IMG/VR virus record: IMGVR_UViG_3300044796_000229
Span: 1-64,000 of that record
DNA from: a virus
Direction: 5' to 3' (one strand)
DNA: 64,000 nucleotides
This document shows positions 33,760 through 42,929 of the stretch, in pieces. The stretch's first letter is position 1, and each line of letters opens with the position of its first letter. A program made the position numbers and the translations under genes. Below the pieces are notes generated by a model, which was given only the letters and a program-made list of their open reading frames with translations, searched no databases and had not been told where the DNA came from.

Positions 33760-35508
33760 ATGGCAATCAAGCCTATCCTCGACATCGACATAGACCCGAC
33801 CAACAAGCTCGGTGCCTATGTCGCGAAGTACAAGGAATACGAAGCTGCCCTGAAAAAGACGCCCGGCATCTGGGCAAAGGCTGGCGCGGAGGCGGAAGGC
33901 GCGGCAACATCCTTTGAAACCGGTGTCGCGGCTCTTTTGGCCATGCTTGATGCCGCTCAGCAACTTGGCGACCAGCAGCGCAAGGTGAAGAAGGATTCCG
34001 ACGACATCGGCGTGAGCTGGAAAACCGCCGCGACTTGGTCGAAGAATTTTGCCTCGAATATCGCAGGAGCGACGATCTCTCTGGCCAAATGGGTAGGCAT
34101 AGGCTCCGCCATAACCGGTATCGTGGGCGCTGGCGGCCTCTGGGGCCTTGACCGGCTGGCAGGCGCGGTCGGGGCTGGACGCCGCTCAGCGCAGGGCTTG
34201 GGCCTCTCCTATGGCGAGCAGAAGGCATTTGGTATCGACTTTGGCCGCCTTGTGGACACGAACCAGTTTCTTGGCGGAGTAAGCGAATCCCTGTCGGATG
34301 TCACAAAGCGTCGCTTCCTGTATGCCGGCGGCCTTTCGAATACGGATATCGCAGGCAAGGATACCGCGCAGGTTTCGGTCGCGTTGCTTTCCAGCATTAA
34401 GCATTTGGCCGACAACACCGATCCGCGACTTTTGGGACAGGTTCTCGCGGCCCGCGGCCTTGGTCAGTTTGGACTTAGCGTCGAAGATTTGCGCCGGTTA
34501 CGCGCCACGCCGGAAAGCGAAATCGGCGAGTTTCTGAAACAGTATCGTCAGGACAAGTCCGCTTTCGGCTTCGATGATGCGACGCAAAAGAAGTGGCAGG
34601 ATCTGGACCGCACGCTGGAGGCATCGAAAACAAAGATTGAAGCCGCGTTCATCAAGGGCCTCTCTGGGGTGGCACCTGAACTTTCACATCTGTCCGATGC
34701 GGTAGCGGACGCCATTACGATATTCTTGGGTAGAAAATCTCTGAAAGAGGGCATCAAAGATTTCGCTGGCGGGATCAAAAACTTCGCCGGTTATATCTCA
34801 TCGCCAAAGTTTTTGAGCGATATGCAGACCTTCGTAACCGATATCGGATTGGTTGCTCAAGCGACGGTGAATGCACTTCGCTTTTTCGGGCTTATTCCGG
34901 CCGCTCAGGTGACGAACACCGAAGCAGATGTCGCGTCAGGAACGGATGTAACACAACGGAATTTCCGGGGCAGCAAGCCAGGTTTTTTCGCAGCACATCA
35001 AATGAATAATCGCCTTCAGGCTTTAGGCTTGGATCCTATGTCCGCTGCCGCTGTTGAAGGAAATGCGGAATGGGAGAGCGGTCTCGATCCAAATCGCTGG
35101 GGCGACTACGATAAAAATGGAAAGCCGGAAGCATATGGACTTTTCCAGATGCACAAAGCGTGGCGCAAAGAATTTGCGAAGTGGGCAGGACATCCAATTT
35201 TCGGCACATCCGCGCAGGAACAAGAAAGGTTCATCGTTTACGAACTGACACAGGGAAAAGCGAAGGCGCTTGGCGATAAGATGCGGGCGGATAAAACGCT
35301 TGCTGAAAAAGTATGGGACTTCAATCACGACTTAGAGGCGCCAAGGGACAGAGAAAACAGGAATGGAAGTTATAAAGGCCGTCTCGCACTCGCTTCCAAA
35401 ACGCTGAACCACAATGTCAAATCGCACGTGACCGTGAAGGTCGTTGTCAAAACACCTCCAGGTTCCAATCCGACCGTCAACGCTTCAACACTTTCGCTGC
35501 CACAATGA
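33760..35508 (+). CDS. Tape-measure-like protein with tail lysozyme domain
   Basis: The 582-residue protein starts with helical segments, has a hydrophobic region (about residues 100-145, AKWVGIGSAITGIVGAGG) and ends in a peptidoglycan-degrading domain. This domain has AVEGNAEWESGLDPNRWGD, AYGLFQMHKAWRKEF and FIVYELTQG, as in phage tail lysozymes. It would set tail length and open the cell wall during DNA injection. It is short for a tape measure, which suggests a short tail. Confidence 0.75.
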   Translation: MAIKPILDIDIDPTNKLGAYVAKYKEYEAALKKTPGIWAKAGAEAEGAATSFETGVAALLAMLDAAQQLGDQQRKVKKDSDDIGVSWKTAATWSKNFASNIAGATISLAKWVGIGSAITGIVGAGGLWGLDRLAGAVGAGRRSAQGLGLSYGEQKAFGIDFGRLVDTNQFLGGVSESLSDVTKRRFLYAGGLSNTDIAGKDTAQVSVALLSSIKHLADNTDPRLLGQVLAARGLGQFGLSVEDLRRLRATPESEIGEFLKQYRQDKSAFGFDDATQKKWQDLDRTLEASKTKIEAAFIKGLSGVAPELSHLSDAVADAITIFLGRKSLKEGIKDFAGGIKNFAGYISSPKFLSDMQTFVTDIGLVAQATVNALRFFGLIPAAQVTNTEADVASGTDVTQRNFRGSKPGFFAAHQMNNRLQALGLDPMSAAAVEGNAEWESGLDPNRWGDYDKNGKPEAYGLFQMHKAWRKEFAKWAGHPIFGTSAQEQERFIVYELTQGKAKALGDKMRADKTLAEKVWDFNHDLEAPRDRENRNGSYKGRLALASKTLNHNVKSHVTVKVVVKTPPGSNPTVNASTLSLPQ

Positions 35509-36236
35509 GTATTCAAGATTTCCAGATGTCCTACGAGTGGTCTCCGATCACTCTAATAGGCGGCATAGCGCAGAACATGAATGGCGGCGCGTTGCCGATT
35601 TTGTATTTGCTTCAGCCCGGTGCCTTCCCGAACGGCATCTTGAGCGGCGGAAACAACATCAATCCCGATGACATCTTCGCACATTTCCAACCCGTGCCAG
35701 GCGGCAAGTTAATCGACAACGAAATTGCAGAATTCCCGTTGGCGAACCAGATCGTCGCCGCGAATGCAGTTATCGTGCAGCCGTTACGCATCTCGCTTGT
35801 GATGAAAGCGCCAGCACAGGGTGAAGGCGGATACGCATCGAAACTTTCGACGATTACGGCATTGCGAACGGCACTCGCCTCGCACACGACGTCGGGCGGC
35901 ACGTACAATGTCTCGACGCCGTCCTACATATACACGAATTGCCTTCTGCTCGACCTTGTCGATGTTTCTGGTACTCAGACGGCGCAAGTTCAGACTGAAT
36001 GGCAGTGGAATTTCGAACAGCCATTATTGACGATTGCACAGGCGCAACAGGCTCAAAACAATCTTATGAGCAAGATGTCGTCAGGAACGCAGGTTTCAGG
36101 AACCGATGGCGCGGTGAATTGGACAGGCCCAGACAATACCGTCAACCAGCCGCAAAGCCTCGCGATGCCATCCTATGTGCCTTCCGGTTCTGGAACGAAT
36201 AGCTCGGCAGTCGGCGCATCGTCGGGACTAGTTTAA
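35505..36236 (+). CDS. Tail/baseplate protein
   Basis: The 243-residue protein overlaps the tape measure stop by 4 bases. Its features are EWSPITLIGGIAQNMNGGAL, NPDDIFAHFQPVPG and a Gln/Ser-rich C-terminus. By position it should be a hub-proximal baseplate protein. The function is not recognised in sequence. Confidence 0.55.
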   Translation: MSIQDFQMSYEWSPITLIGGIAQNMNGGALPILYLLQPGAFPNGILSGGNNINPDDIFAHFQPVPGGKLIDNEIAEFPLANQIVAANAVIVQPLRISLVMKAPAQGEGGYASKLSTITALRTALASHTTSGGTYNVSTPSYIYTNCLLLDLVDVSGTQTAQVQTEWQWNFEQPLLTIAQAQQAQNNLMSKMSSGTQVSGTDGAVNWTGPDNTVNQPQSLAMPSYVPSGSGTNSSAVGASSGLV

Positions 36237-36237
36237 G

Positions 36238-36729
36238 ATGACGACCTTGACGCTATTCCAGCCATCGGTGGGTTCGGTATTTAGCTTCCAACCGACGCTT
36301 GACGGTCAGCAATACATCGTATCGGTGCCTTGGGGGCTGGCCGGACAACGTTGGTATATTTCCTGTACCGAACTAAATGGCACATCTGTTTTCTATAAGG
36401 CGCTCACCGGCTCACCAAGCGGCGTCGATATAGAAAGCATTTTGTGGTCATTGGGCGTTGTGACAATCGTTACGTCGGAGGCCCACGGCTATAAAATCGG
36501 TAGAACAGTTTCACTTTCAATCTCAGGCTGTTCGCCGGCTGCATACAATGGGCAGTTCGACTGCAATATCATCGATCCGATGACGTTCTCGTATGCTCTG
36601 GCGAGCAATCCAGGATCGGCAACCGCACTCGGCATCGCGAACTATGACATCAATCTCGCGCAAGGATACTTCACAACGTCCACGCTAGTTTTTCGGGAAG
36701 CCTCGCAAACGTTCGAAGTGAATCCTTAA
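36238..36729 (+). CDS. Baseplate-region protein with FCCH-like module
   Basis: The 163-residue protein has an N-terminal beta sandwich-like part and a module (about residues 60-140) with VVTIVTSEAHGYKIGRTVSL, NGQFDCNIIDPMTFSYAL. This pattern (V-T...HG...G...NG...F) is the FCCH-type domain common in phage proteins. By position it is part of the baseplate. Confidence 0.55.
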   Translation: MTTLTLFQPSVGSVFSFQPTLDGQQYIVSVPWGLAGQRWYISCTELNGTSVFYKALTGSPSGVDIESILWSLGVVTIVTSEAHGYKIGRTVSLSISGCSPAAYNGQFDCNIIDPMTFSYALASNPGSATALGIANYDINLAQGYFTTSTLVFREASQTFEVNP

Positions 36730-36731
36730 GG

Positions 36732-37733
36732 ATGCGCGCCTATGCGATCTCGATAACAGATCCGATGTCTGGCAAATTGTGGGTGCCTCCAAGTCTGGCA
36801 TCGATCAACACCGGCTTCAGTTACGCGAGCATGTTGAACGGCAAGCCGCTTGATGGCGCCCTGAATGTCGAAATGGATATTCAGGTCGCAACCTACGCGC
36901 AACCTGCCGGGGGATCGTTCATCGAGATTTCCGGCGTCAGCGTCCAAGAGATCAGCCAAGCGTACAATCTGAACGGCTTCAACATCGCAGTATATGGCGG
37001 TATGCAGGCTGGGTTACCGCTCGCGACCGCAGACTATAACCAAAAACAGTACGGCTTGCTCGTTCAGGGTTCGATCTATCAGGCATACGGTAACTGGATC
37101 GGAACGCAACAGACATTGGATTTGTCGCTGCAGCCTCCGATGGGAACAAATAGCGCGCCGGTAAATCTGACATTCGATTGGGCGTCGGGCGTGAAGTTAT
37201 CCGATGCGCTCACAAGCACCTTTACCGCGGCCTATCCAAACTTCACACCTACGATCAATATCAGCTCGAACCTTGTCCTGCCGCAGCGCCAAGTCGGCTA
37301 TCACTACACGCTCAATCAATTCGCCCAATATGTGAAGAAGATGAGCGCTGCCATCATTGGCGGCTCGTATACCGGCGTGAATATCGCCGTGCAGGGCGCG
37401 AAGATCCTTGTCGATGACGGAACGGTTCCGGCAACGCCGAAGATGATCAACTTCTACGATCTGATTGGTCAGCCGACATGGCTTGATGATGCGACGATCC
37501 AGTTCAAATGCCCGATGCGCGCCGATCTAAACCAACTCGACTATATCCAGTTTCCAGCCGCTGCGGTCATCTCTGGCGTCAATGCACCATCGCCGTTTAC
37601 GAATGCGAAGGCGACATTTCAGGGACAGTTTCAGGTCAGTAACATTCGCCATGTCGGCAATTTTCGTCAACCGGATGCCGATAGTTGGTGTTCGGTAATC
37701 GACTGCTTCACGAATCCAGTGGCGGCGTCTTGA
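36732..37733 (+). CDS. Baseplate hub protein
   Basis: The 333-residue protein has MRAYAISITDPMSGKLW, GFNIAVYGGMQAGLPL, GVKLSDALTSTFTAAYPN and PMRADLNQLDYIQFP, which suit gp44/gp27-like hubs that hold the spike. It lies between tail and spike genes in the expected order. Confidence 0.65.
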   Translation: MRAYAISITDPMSGKLWVPPSLASINTGFSYASMLNGKPLDGALNVEMDIQVATYAQPAGGSFIEISGVSVQEISQAYNLNGFNIAVYGGMQAGLPLATADYNQKQYGLLVQGSIYQAYGNWIGTQQTLDLSLQPPMGTNSAPVNLTFDWASGVKLSDALTSTFTAAYPNFTPTINISSNLVLPQRQVGYHYTLNQFAQYVKKMSAAIIGGSYTGVNIAVQGAKILVDDGTVPATPKMINFYDLIGQPTWLDDATIQFKCPMRADLNQLDYIQFPAAAVISGVNAPSPFTNAKATFQGQFQVSNIRHVGNFRQPDADSWCSVIDCFTNPVAAS

Positions 37734-37734
37734 A

Positions 37735-38379
37735 ATGGCGAACAATACCCAGAAAACACCGTTTGCATCTGCCATGGAACGGTTCGCGCAACAACGAGCG
37801 CTCGACGCCTACAATCTGACGGGCAAGGGATTGCCTTGTACTGTCGCGTCGGTAAGCGGATCGATTGTGACGGTGAATTTTGAAGTCTCTGCCGCGCCGT
37901 TCACGTTGCCACAGTTGGCCGTTCCCATGGTTGGACCGGAATATATCCGCTATCCGACACAGGTAGGAGACAAAGGCGTCGTTATCCCATTCGATGTTCT
38001 GCTCGGCGCCATCAGCGGCATGGGTGGAAACATTGCGAATCTGAACCTGCCTCCCAGCAATCTCGGTGCGCTGGTCTTCACGGCGATCTCGAATGTGAAT
38101 TGGTCCACGACCGATGATGAAAATGCCGTTGTCATCTATGGGCCTAATGGTTTCATCCTTCGCGACACCGGCAAGAACTGCACGATCACTGGCGACACCG
38201 AAAACATTACGATCAACGCCAAAACAACATTGACGCTTGAGGTCGGAGGAAATTCCATCGTGATCAACTCATCGGGCATCACGATCACCGGCACTTTGAC
38301 CATCAACGGTGTCGCATACCTCGCGCACATGCACACAGCGGTTCAAAGTGGCAGCGACATTTCTGGACCGGTTTCGTGA
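37735..38379 (+). CDS. Baseplate spike protein
   Basis: The 214-residue protein has an OB-like N-terminal part (GLPCTVASVSGSIVTVNFEV, VGDKGVVIPFDVLLG), a beta-helix-like centre with repeats (NITINAKTTLTLEVGGNSI, ITITGTLTINGV) and the tip motif HMHTAVQSGSDISGPV. The closely spaced histidines suit metal coordination at the membrane-piercing tip, as in gpV-type spikes. Confidence 0.75.
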   Translation: MANNTQKTPFASAMERFAQQRALDAYNLTGKGLPCTVASVSGSIVTVNFEVSAAPFTLPQLAVPMVGPEYIRYPTQVGDKGVVIPFDVLLGAISGMGGNIANLNLPPSNLGALVFTAISNVNWSTTDDENAVVIYGPNGFILRDTGKNCTITGDTENITINAKTTLTLEVGGNSIVINSSGITITGTLTINGVAYLAHMHTAVQSGSDISGPVS

Positions 38380-38720
38380 GAACTTGGGGAAGAATCTCGG
38401 ATGGCGCTGGCGGTTTGAAATGGGTTGAAGTCTCGACCGCAGCGAATGGCGATAACAGTGCCGTCTATATCACATGGCTTATCCAGGTTCTCAAACTGAA
38501 CCTCAATGAAAGCCCGTTCTATGCCGATTGGGGAATTCCCGGATATCCAGCCGTTGCGCAACAGGTACCGCCGGATCACTACGTTCAATTAACGCAGCAA
38601 CGATTTGCGCAGTATTTTGCGAGCCTTGTCATCGCGCGGGTTGCCGATAATCCGCCTACCTATTCCGTCAATCTTTTGACCAAACAGGGAGCAGCCTTGT
38701 CGCTGACAATACCGACGTGA
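38376..38720 (+). CDS. gp25-like baseplate wedge protein
   Basis: The start is a GTG overlapping the spike stop codon. The 114-residue product has NLNESPFYADWGIPGYPAV and a final QRFAQYFASLVIARVADNPP, typical of small gp25/W-type wedge proteins. The order spike, wedge, baseplate J is standard. Confidence 0.65.
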   Translation: MRTWGRISDGAGGLKWVEVSTAANGDNSAVYITWLIQVLKLNLNESPFYADWGIPGYPAVAQQVPPDHYVQLTQQRFAQYFASLVIARVADNPPTYSVNLLTKQGAALSLTIPT

Positions 38721-40138
38721 GCGATTCAGGGTTTCCCGTCATCATCGGGCCGGAAGGGCCACAACCGACACCGCCAGCAACGATCAATGCGGAATTGATT
38801 GCGACGGTTGCTGCATCGGACCCCGGCTATACGGTTCTGCCCGGCGGACTGATAGAAGATTTTTCCTCGACGGCAACAGGCGCTCTTGTTGAGACGGATT
38901 CGTACCGCGTCGAGACAATAAATTCTCTGACGCCACTCGGATCGAACGCCTTTCTGACCACACAGCTTGGCGCAATCTATGGCGTGCCAATCGGCGCCGC
39001 GACGAACACAAGCGTCTATGTTGTGTTTCATGGAACGGTCGGATTTCCGATAGCGCAGAGTTTCGTCGTTTCGGATGGCATCTACCAATATGTCATTCAA
39101 GATGGTGGCATTATCGGAGGCGATGGCTATTCGTTGCCGCTTTATGCCGTCGCTGTACAATCCGGGTCATGGGCAATCGCCGCTGGCACAGTGACGATAT
39201 TGGTGACTGGCGTTCCGAGCACGATCACTCTCTCGGTAACAAATCCTTCGCCTGGCACGCCCGCCACATCTGCTCAAACACCTGAAGATTATCGCGCTTC
39301 GGTCCTTCAAGCTGGTTATGCGCCGTCTCAAGGCATGGCGACATATCTGAAAACCCTTTTGGGAAACGTCCCCGGTGTTCAGCGTAATTTGATCGCTGTC
39401 AAACAGGTCTCGACCGGATACGAAATCATCTGCGGAGGTGGCGATCCTTATCAGATCGGCTATGCGATTTTCATGGCCGACTTCTATTTGCCGGGCCTTG
39501 TCGGTTCGACAATCTCCATCACGGGCATAACGCAGGCAACGCTCGGTGTCGTGACGACAAATTTGAACCATGGGCTCGCGACCGGACAGGCGAATGTCTA
39601 TATCGCGGGCGTTGTCGGCATGACGGGTGCGAATGGCGGTCCTTATACCGTAACCGTCATAACAGAAAAGACGTTCACCTTCGGCGTCAATACTTCTGGG
39701 TTTGGTGCTTATGTCAGCGGTGGCGTCGTCACCCCGAACTCGCGCAACATCACCGTTGCGATCAATGATTACCCGGACACATACACGATACCGTTCGTCA
39801 ATCCGCCGGAGCAAACGGTTCTTTTAACCGCGACATGGAACACGACAGCGACCTACAGTGTGTCTGCCGATGCGGTTGCGCAGCTCGTTCTCCAGCCTTT
39901 GACGGATTACATCAACGGGATATTCGTCGGCGCTCCGATCAATATTCTGTCGCTGGAATCCGTATTCAGGGCTGCGATTGCATCCGTTCTGCCACCCGAA
40001 CTTTTGACGCGCATTGTCTTTGAGGTGACAATCAACGGCGTCGTGACAAACCCAACATCAGGAACCGTTATCGTTCCCGGCGATCCTGAATCCTACTTTT
40101 TCACGCAGCCGAGCAATATCACGGTCATTCAAGGATGA
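38717..40138 (+). CDS. Baseplate J-like protein with inserted beta module
   Basis: The 473-residue protein (GTG start) has baseplate J features: FLTTQLGAIYGVPIGAATNT, PGTPATSAQTPEDYRASVLQ and VNPPEQTVLLTATWNTT. An inserted FCCH-like module lies at about residues 270-340 (LGVVTTNLNHGLATGQAN...GGPYTVTVITEKTFTF). It would form a wedge subunit of the baseplate. Confidence 0.75.
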   Translation: MSDSGFPVIIGPEGPQPTPPATINAELIATVAASDPGYTVLPGGLIEDFSSTATGALVETDSYRVETINSLTPLGSNAFLTTQLGAIYGVPIGAATNTSVYVVFHGTVGFPIAQSFVVSDGIYQYVIQDGGIIGGDGYSLPLYAVAVQSGSWAIAAGTVTILVTGVPSTITLSVTNPSPGTPATSAQTPEDYRASVLQAGYAPSQGMATYLKTLLGNVPGVQRNLIAVKQVSTGYEIICGGGDPYQIGYAIFMADFYLPGLVGSTISITGITQATLGVVTTNLNHGLATGQANVYIAGVVGMTGANGGPYTVTVITEKTFTFGVNTSGFGAYVSGGVVTPNSRNITVAINDYPDTYTIPFVNPPEQTVLLTATWNTTATYSVSADAVAQLVLQPLTDYINGIFVGAPINILSLESVFRAAIASVLPPELLTRIVFEVTINGVVTNPTSGTVIVPGDPESYFFTQPSNITVIQG

Positions 40139-41094
40139 CCGTGCAATATGGCGTGTTTATCGGCGCTGCCACAAAAGTCACGACGGGCGGCGTTTCATAT
40201 GTCGCTCTCTACGGTCCAATTTATGGCGGGTTCATAGCAAATCCGTCGAGTCCATCCGATCAGGGGCTTGCTGAGACCGAACCGCTTTATGTGAGTTTCC
40301 TTGGTCCGGCCATCTTAGGCGGCTCCGGAACGACGGTCACGCTAGGGCCGGGTGAGAGCATCTCGGTCCCGACAAACCTGACGACAAATGTCTATGTGAC
40401 AGCCGCGTCGTCCGGTCACAAGTTCAGCGCCGTTGCAATCCAGCCGGTCCAGCCAACACCGACGCCAATACCTGGACTGTTTCCGCCTTCCGGACCTACA
40501 TCGCTCACGACAGTTTTGCCATCGTATCTCTACGAAGAATATGACGACGATCAGAACCTTCAGGCGTTCGTCACGGCAACAAATAGTTTGCAGCAATCGT
40601 ATATCGATTGGTTCAGTCAAACTGGCCTTCCAGTTTACACCGGACTTTCAGGACCACTTCTCGATTGGGTTGGCACAAATCTCTATGGAATTCCGCGGCC
40701 CACGCTTTCTGCCGGTCGCAGCCCAATCACAGGACCGTTCAACACCTATGTTCTGAACAAAGTTGTCTTCAATCCCTATAAGGCGGGAGTCGCGCCTCCG
40801 ATCTTTGTCACCGATGACGACACCTACAAACGGATCATTACGTGGGCTTTCTACAAAGGCGACGGAAAGTTTTTCAACATTCGCTGGCTGAAACGTCGCC
40901 TGAAGAGATTTATGACCGGCATCAACGGAACCGCCGGCGCGGTCGATGAGACCTACGACATCAGCGTGACATTCGGTTCCGGAAATCAGGTGAACGTAAC
41001 GCTCGCGACCTATTCGCCGTTGCTTCAAGAAGCGCTGAACTCCGGAGCACTCGAACTTCCATATCAATTCGACTTCGTCATCACGACGCCATAA
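40135..41094 (+). CDS. Baseplate/fibre-attachment protein (gpI/DUF2612-like)
   Basis: The 319-residue protein couples by overlap to baseplate J. Its C-terminal part (YIDWFSQTGLPVYTGLSGPL, YKRIITWAFYKGDGKFFNIRW) suits tail proteins that follow J and carry fibres. The N-terminal 100 residues (GGFIANPSSPSDQGLAETEP, VYVTAASSGHKFSA) resemble the small protein at 42640-42924. Confidence 0.6.
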   Translation: MTVQYGVFIGAATKVTTGGVSYVALYGPIYGGFIANPSSPSDQGLAETEPLYVSFLGPAILGGSGTTVTLGPGESISVPTNLTTNVYVTAASSGHKFSAVAIQPVQPTPTPIPGLFPPSGPTSLTTVLPSYLYEEYDDDQNLQAFVTATNSLQQSYIDWFSQTGLPVYTGLSGPLLDWVGTNLYGIPRPTLSAGRSPITGPFNTYVLNKVVFNPYKAGVAPPIFVTDDDTYKRIITWAFYKGDGKFFNIRWLKRRLKRFMTGINGTAGAVDETYDISVTFGSGNQVNVTLATYSPLLQEALNSGALELPYQFDFVITTP

Positions 41095-41104
41095 GGAAAA
41101 TAGA

Positions 41105-42613
41105 ATGGCAACGCTTATCTTCGGAAACAATGCGAACACCACGCTTGCGTCTCCTATTGGATCATCGGACACGACATGTACGTTGGTGAGCGCGACGAAC
41201 TTTCCGGTTCCGACTGGCGACGAATATTTTGTCATGTCGTTTTTCGATGCAATCACAGGGCTCATTACCGAAATTGTTCATGTGACGGCGCTTTCTGGAG
41301 TGACAGCAACGATTGTTCGCGCTCAAGAGGGAACGGCGGCGCTTTCATGGAATGCTGGCGACATCGTGGAAAGCGCATGGACTGCCGGTCAGGCAGCGCA
41401 AATGGCGCAGATAGGACAAATTCAGGATCAGACGACGAATTCCGCGAACGATTCTGGCACCGTCAATGCCTATGTCGCCGATCTATCGCCAGCACCGACC
41501 GCTCGCGTTCCAGGAATGCCGATTCGCATCTTGAACATTCTGAACACAAACACGGGTCCAAGCACACTCAACGTCGGCCTTGGTGCATCTCCGATATACG
41601 GTCCTGACGGCTCTGCATTGATTGGTGGAGAATTGCTCGCCGGTTCTGACGCAGAGTTTATCGATCATTCAACGTACTACCAACTATCACCTGTTCTCGC
41701 CACGACAACGCGCGCCGGAACCGTGTTCGTTCCACCTTCTGTTTTAGATTCAGGATCGGCAAACGCGGTCATCATAACAGTCCCCCAATATTTCGCTAAT
41801 TTGTCCGCGATGGTTGGTCAGCGATTTAACGTCATAAAATCGGCGAGCGCGAACACGGGAAGCGTGACTATGACGGTCAATGGGATATCCGCCCCATTGG
41901 TTCGAAGCAATTATACGAACTTCGCGGCTGGCGATCTTCCTGCGACGACACTTCTTTCGGTCGTATGTACTTTAACGCTGGCCGGCCCAGAGTTCGTCGT
42001 TGGGAGTGTTACGGGAACCGCTGGTTACAAGGCGGCGAGTGATCCTACGAAGACAACCGTCGCATCCGTTAGTGGATCAACGACGACTGGACACTTTCTG
42101 ATAGCCGCCGATATCGCAGGCACGGTTGCAGATGGCGGCGTCAAAGGCACCGCAGCGGCCAAAGCGGCTAGCAATAACGCGGACGGCACATTGGCCTCTG
42201 TGACTGGCGCTGTTACGATTGGGCATTACGCGACTTTCGCTGACACAAATGGAAGCGTTCAGGATGGCGGGGCACCAATAATATCGAAGTCGTGGGGGAG
42301 CGGTTACGCGACGACAGTTGCTCTTGGCACATCAAAAACATTTAGCCATTCGCTCGGCGCGATTTATGCCTTCGCCACGATTCAAATGAAGTGCGTGACG
42401 AACGATGGAATATTCAGCGCTGGCGATGTTGTGGTCCCGCCAATGTGGGGGCATTTTTCTACGGAAGACCGCGGGTTCGCAATCACGAACATAACGACAT
42501 CCAACGTTACCGTCACGATTGGTTCAGATCCTCTATACGTTCCCAATGGGGATGGCGTCGGGCAGTCGATTACTCCAGCAAACTGGCAATATCAAATTGC
42601 TCTTTACGCATAA
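41105..42613 (+). CDS. Tail fibre protein
   Basis: The 502-residue protein starts with a tail-fibre N-terminal pattern (LVSATNFPVPTGDEYFVMSF, then VRAQEGTAALSWNAGD) and has a long Thr/Ser/Gly/Ala beta-rich shaft and a compact C-terminus (HFSTEDRGFAITNITTSN). It is the likely receptor-contacting fibre. Confidence 0.7.
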   Translation: MATLIFGNNANTTLASPIGSSDTTCTLVSATNFPVPTGDEYFVMSFFDAITGLITEIVHVTALSGVTATIVRAQEGTAALSWNAGDIVESAWTAGQAAQMAQIGQIQDQTTNSANDSGTVNAYVADLSPAPTARVPGMPIRILNILNTNTGPSTLNVGLGASPIYGPDGSALIGGELLAGSDAEFIDHSTYYQLSPVLATTTRAGTVFVPPSVLDSGSANAVIITVPQYFANLSAMVGQRFNVIKSASANTGSVTMTVNGISAPLVRSNYTNFAAGDLPATTLLSVVCTLTLAGPEFVVGSVTGTAGYKAASDPTKTTVASVSGSTTTGHFLIAADIAGTVADGGVKGTAAAKAASNNADGTLASVTGAVTIGHYATFADTNGSVQDGGAPIISKSWGSGYATTVALGTSKTFSHSLGAIYAFATIQMKCVTNDGIFSAGDVVVPPMWGHFSTEDRGFAITNITTSNVTVTIGSDPLYVPNGDGVGQSITPANWQYQIALYA

Positions 42614-42639
42614 TATCATTTTCTATTTACGAGGTGGCC

Positions 42640-42924
42640 ATGTCTTCTGTCACGCCTGTTGTTGGGATGACTACATCTATTACGGTTGGCGGAACGGCCG
42701 AGCAGGTTTTCCCACCGAAAATCAACGGCGGAATCATAACGAATCCATATTCTGCATCGGAAGTTCTCTACGTTGATGCCGTCAATGCAGCATCCTTGTC
42801 TGCGAGCGCAACGACATTCGCGCTTCAGCCAGGTCAAACGTGGGAAGGTATACCGGGCCAAACAACGCAAACGACCGTCAATGCAGCGTCCAGCGGTCAC
42901 ACATTTTCCGCTATCTATTGGTAG
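42640..42924 (+). CDS. Small fibre-associated protein
   Basis: GAGG precedes the ATG. The 94-residue protein (PPKINGGIITNPYSASEVLY, then VNAASSGHTFSAIYW) is similar to the N-terminal domain of the product at 40135-41094, suggesting a duplicated module. It may decorate or cap a fibre. Confidence 0.55.
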   Translation: MSSVTPVVGMTTSITVGGTAEQVFPPKINGGIITNPYSASEVLYVDAVNAASLSASATTFALQPGQTWEGIPGQTTQTTVNAASSGHTFSAIYW

Positions 42925-42929
42925 GAACG

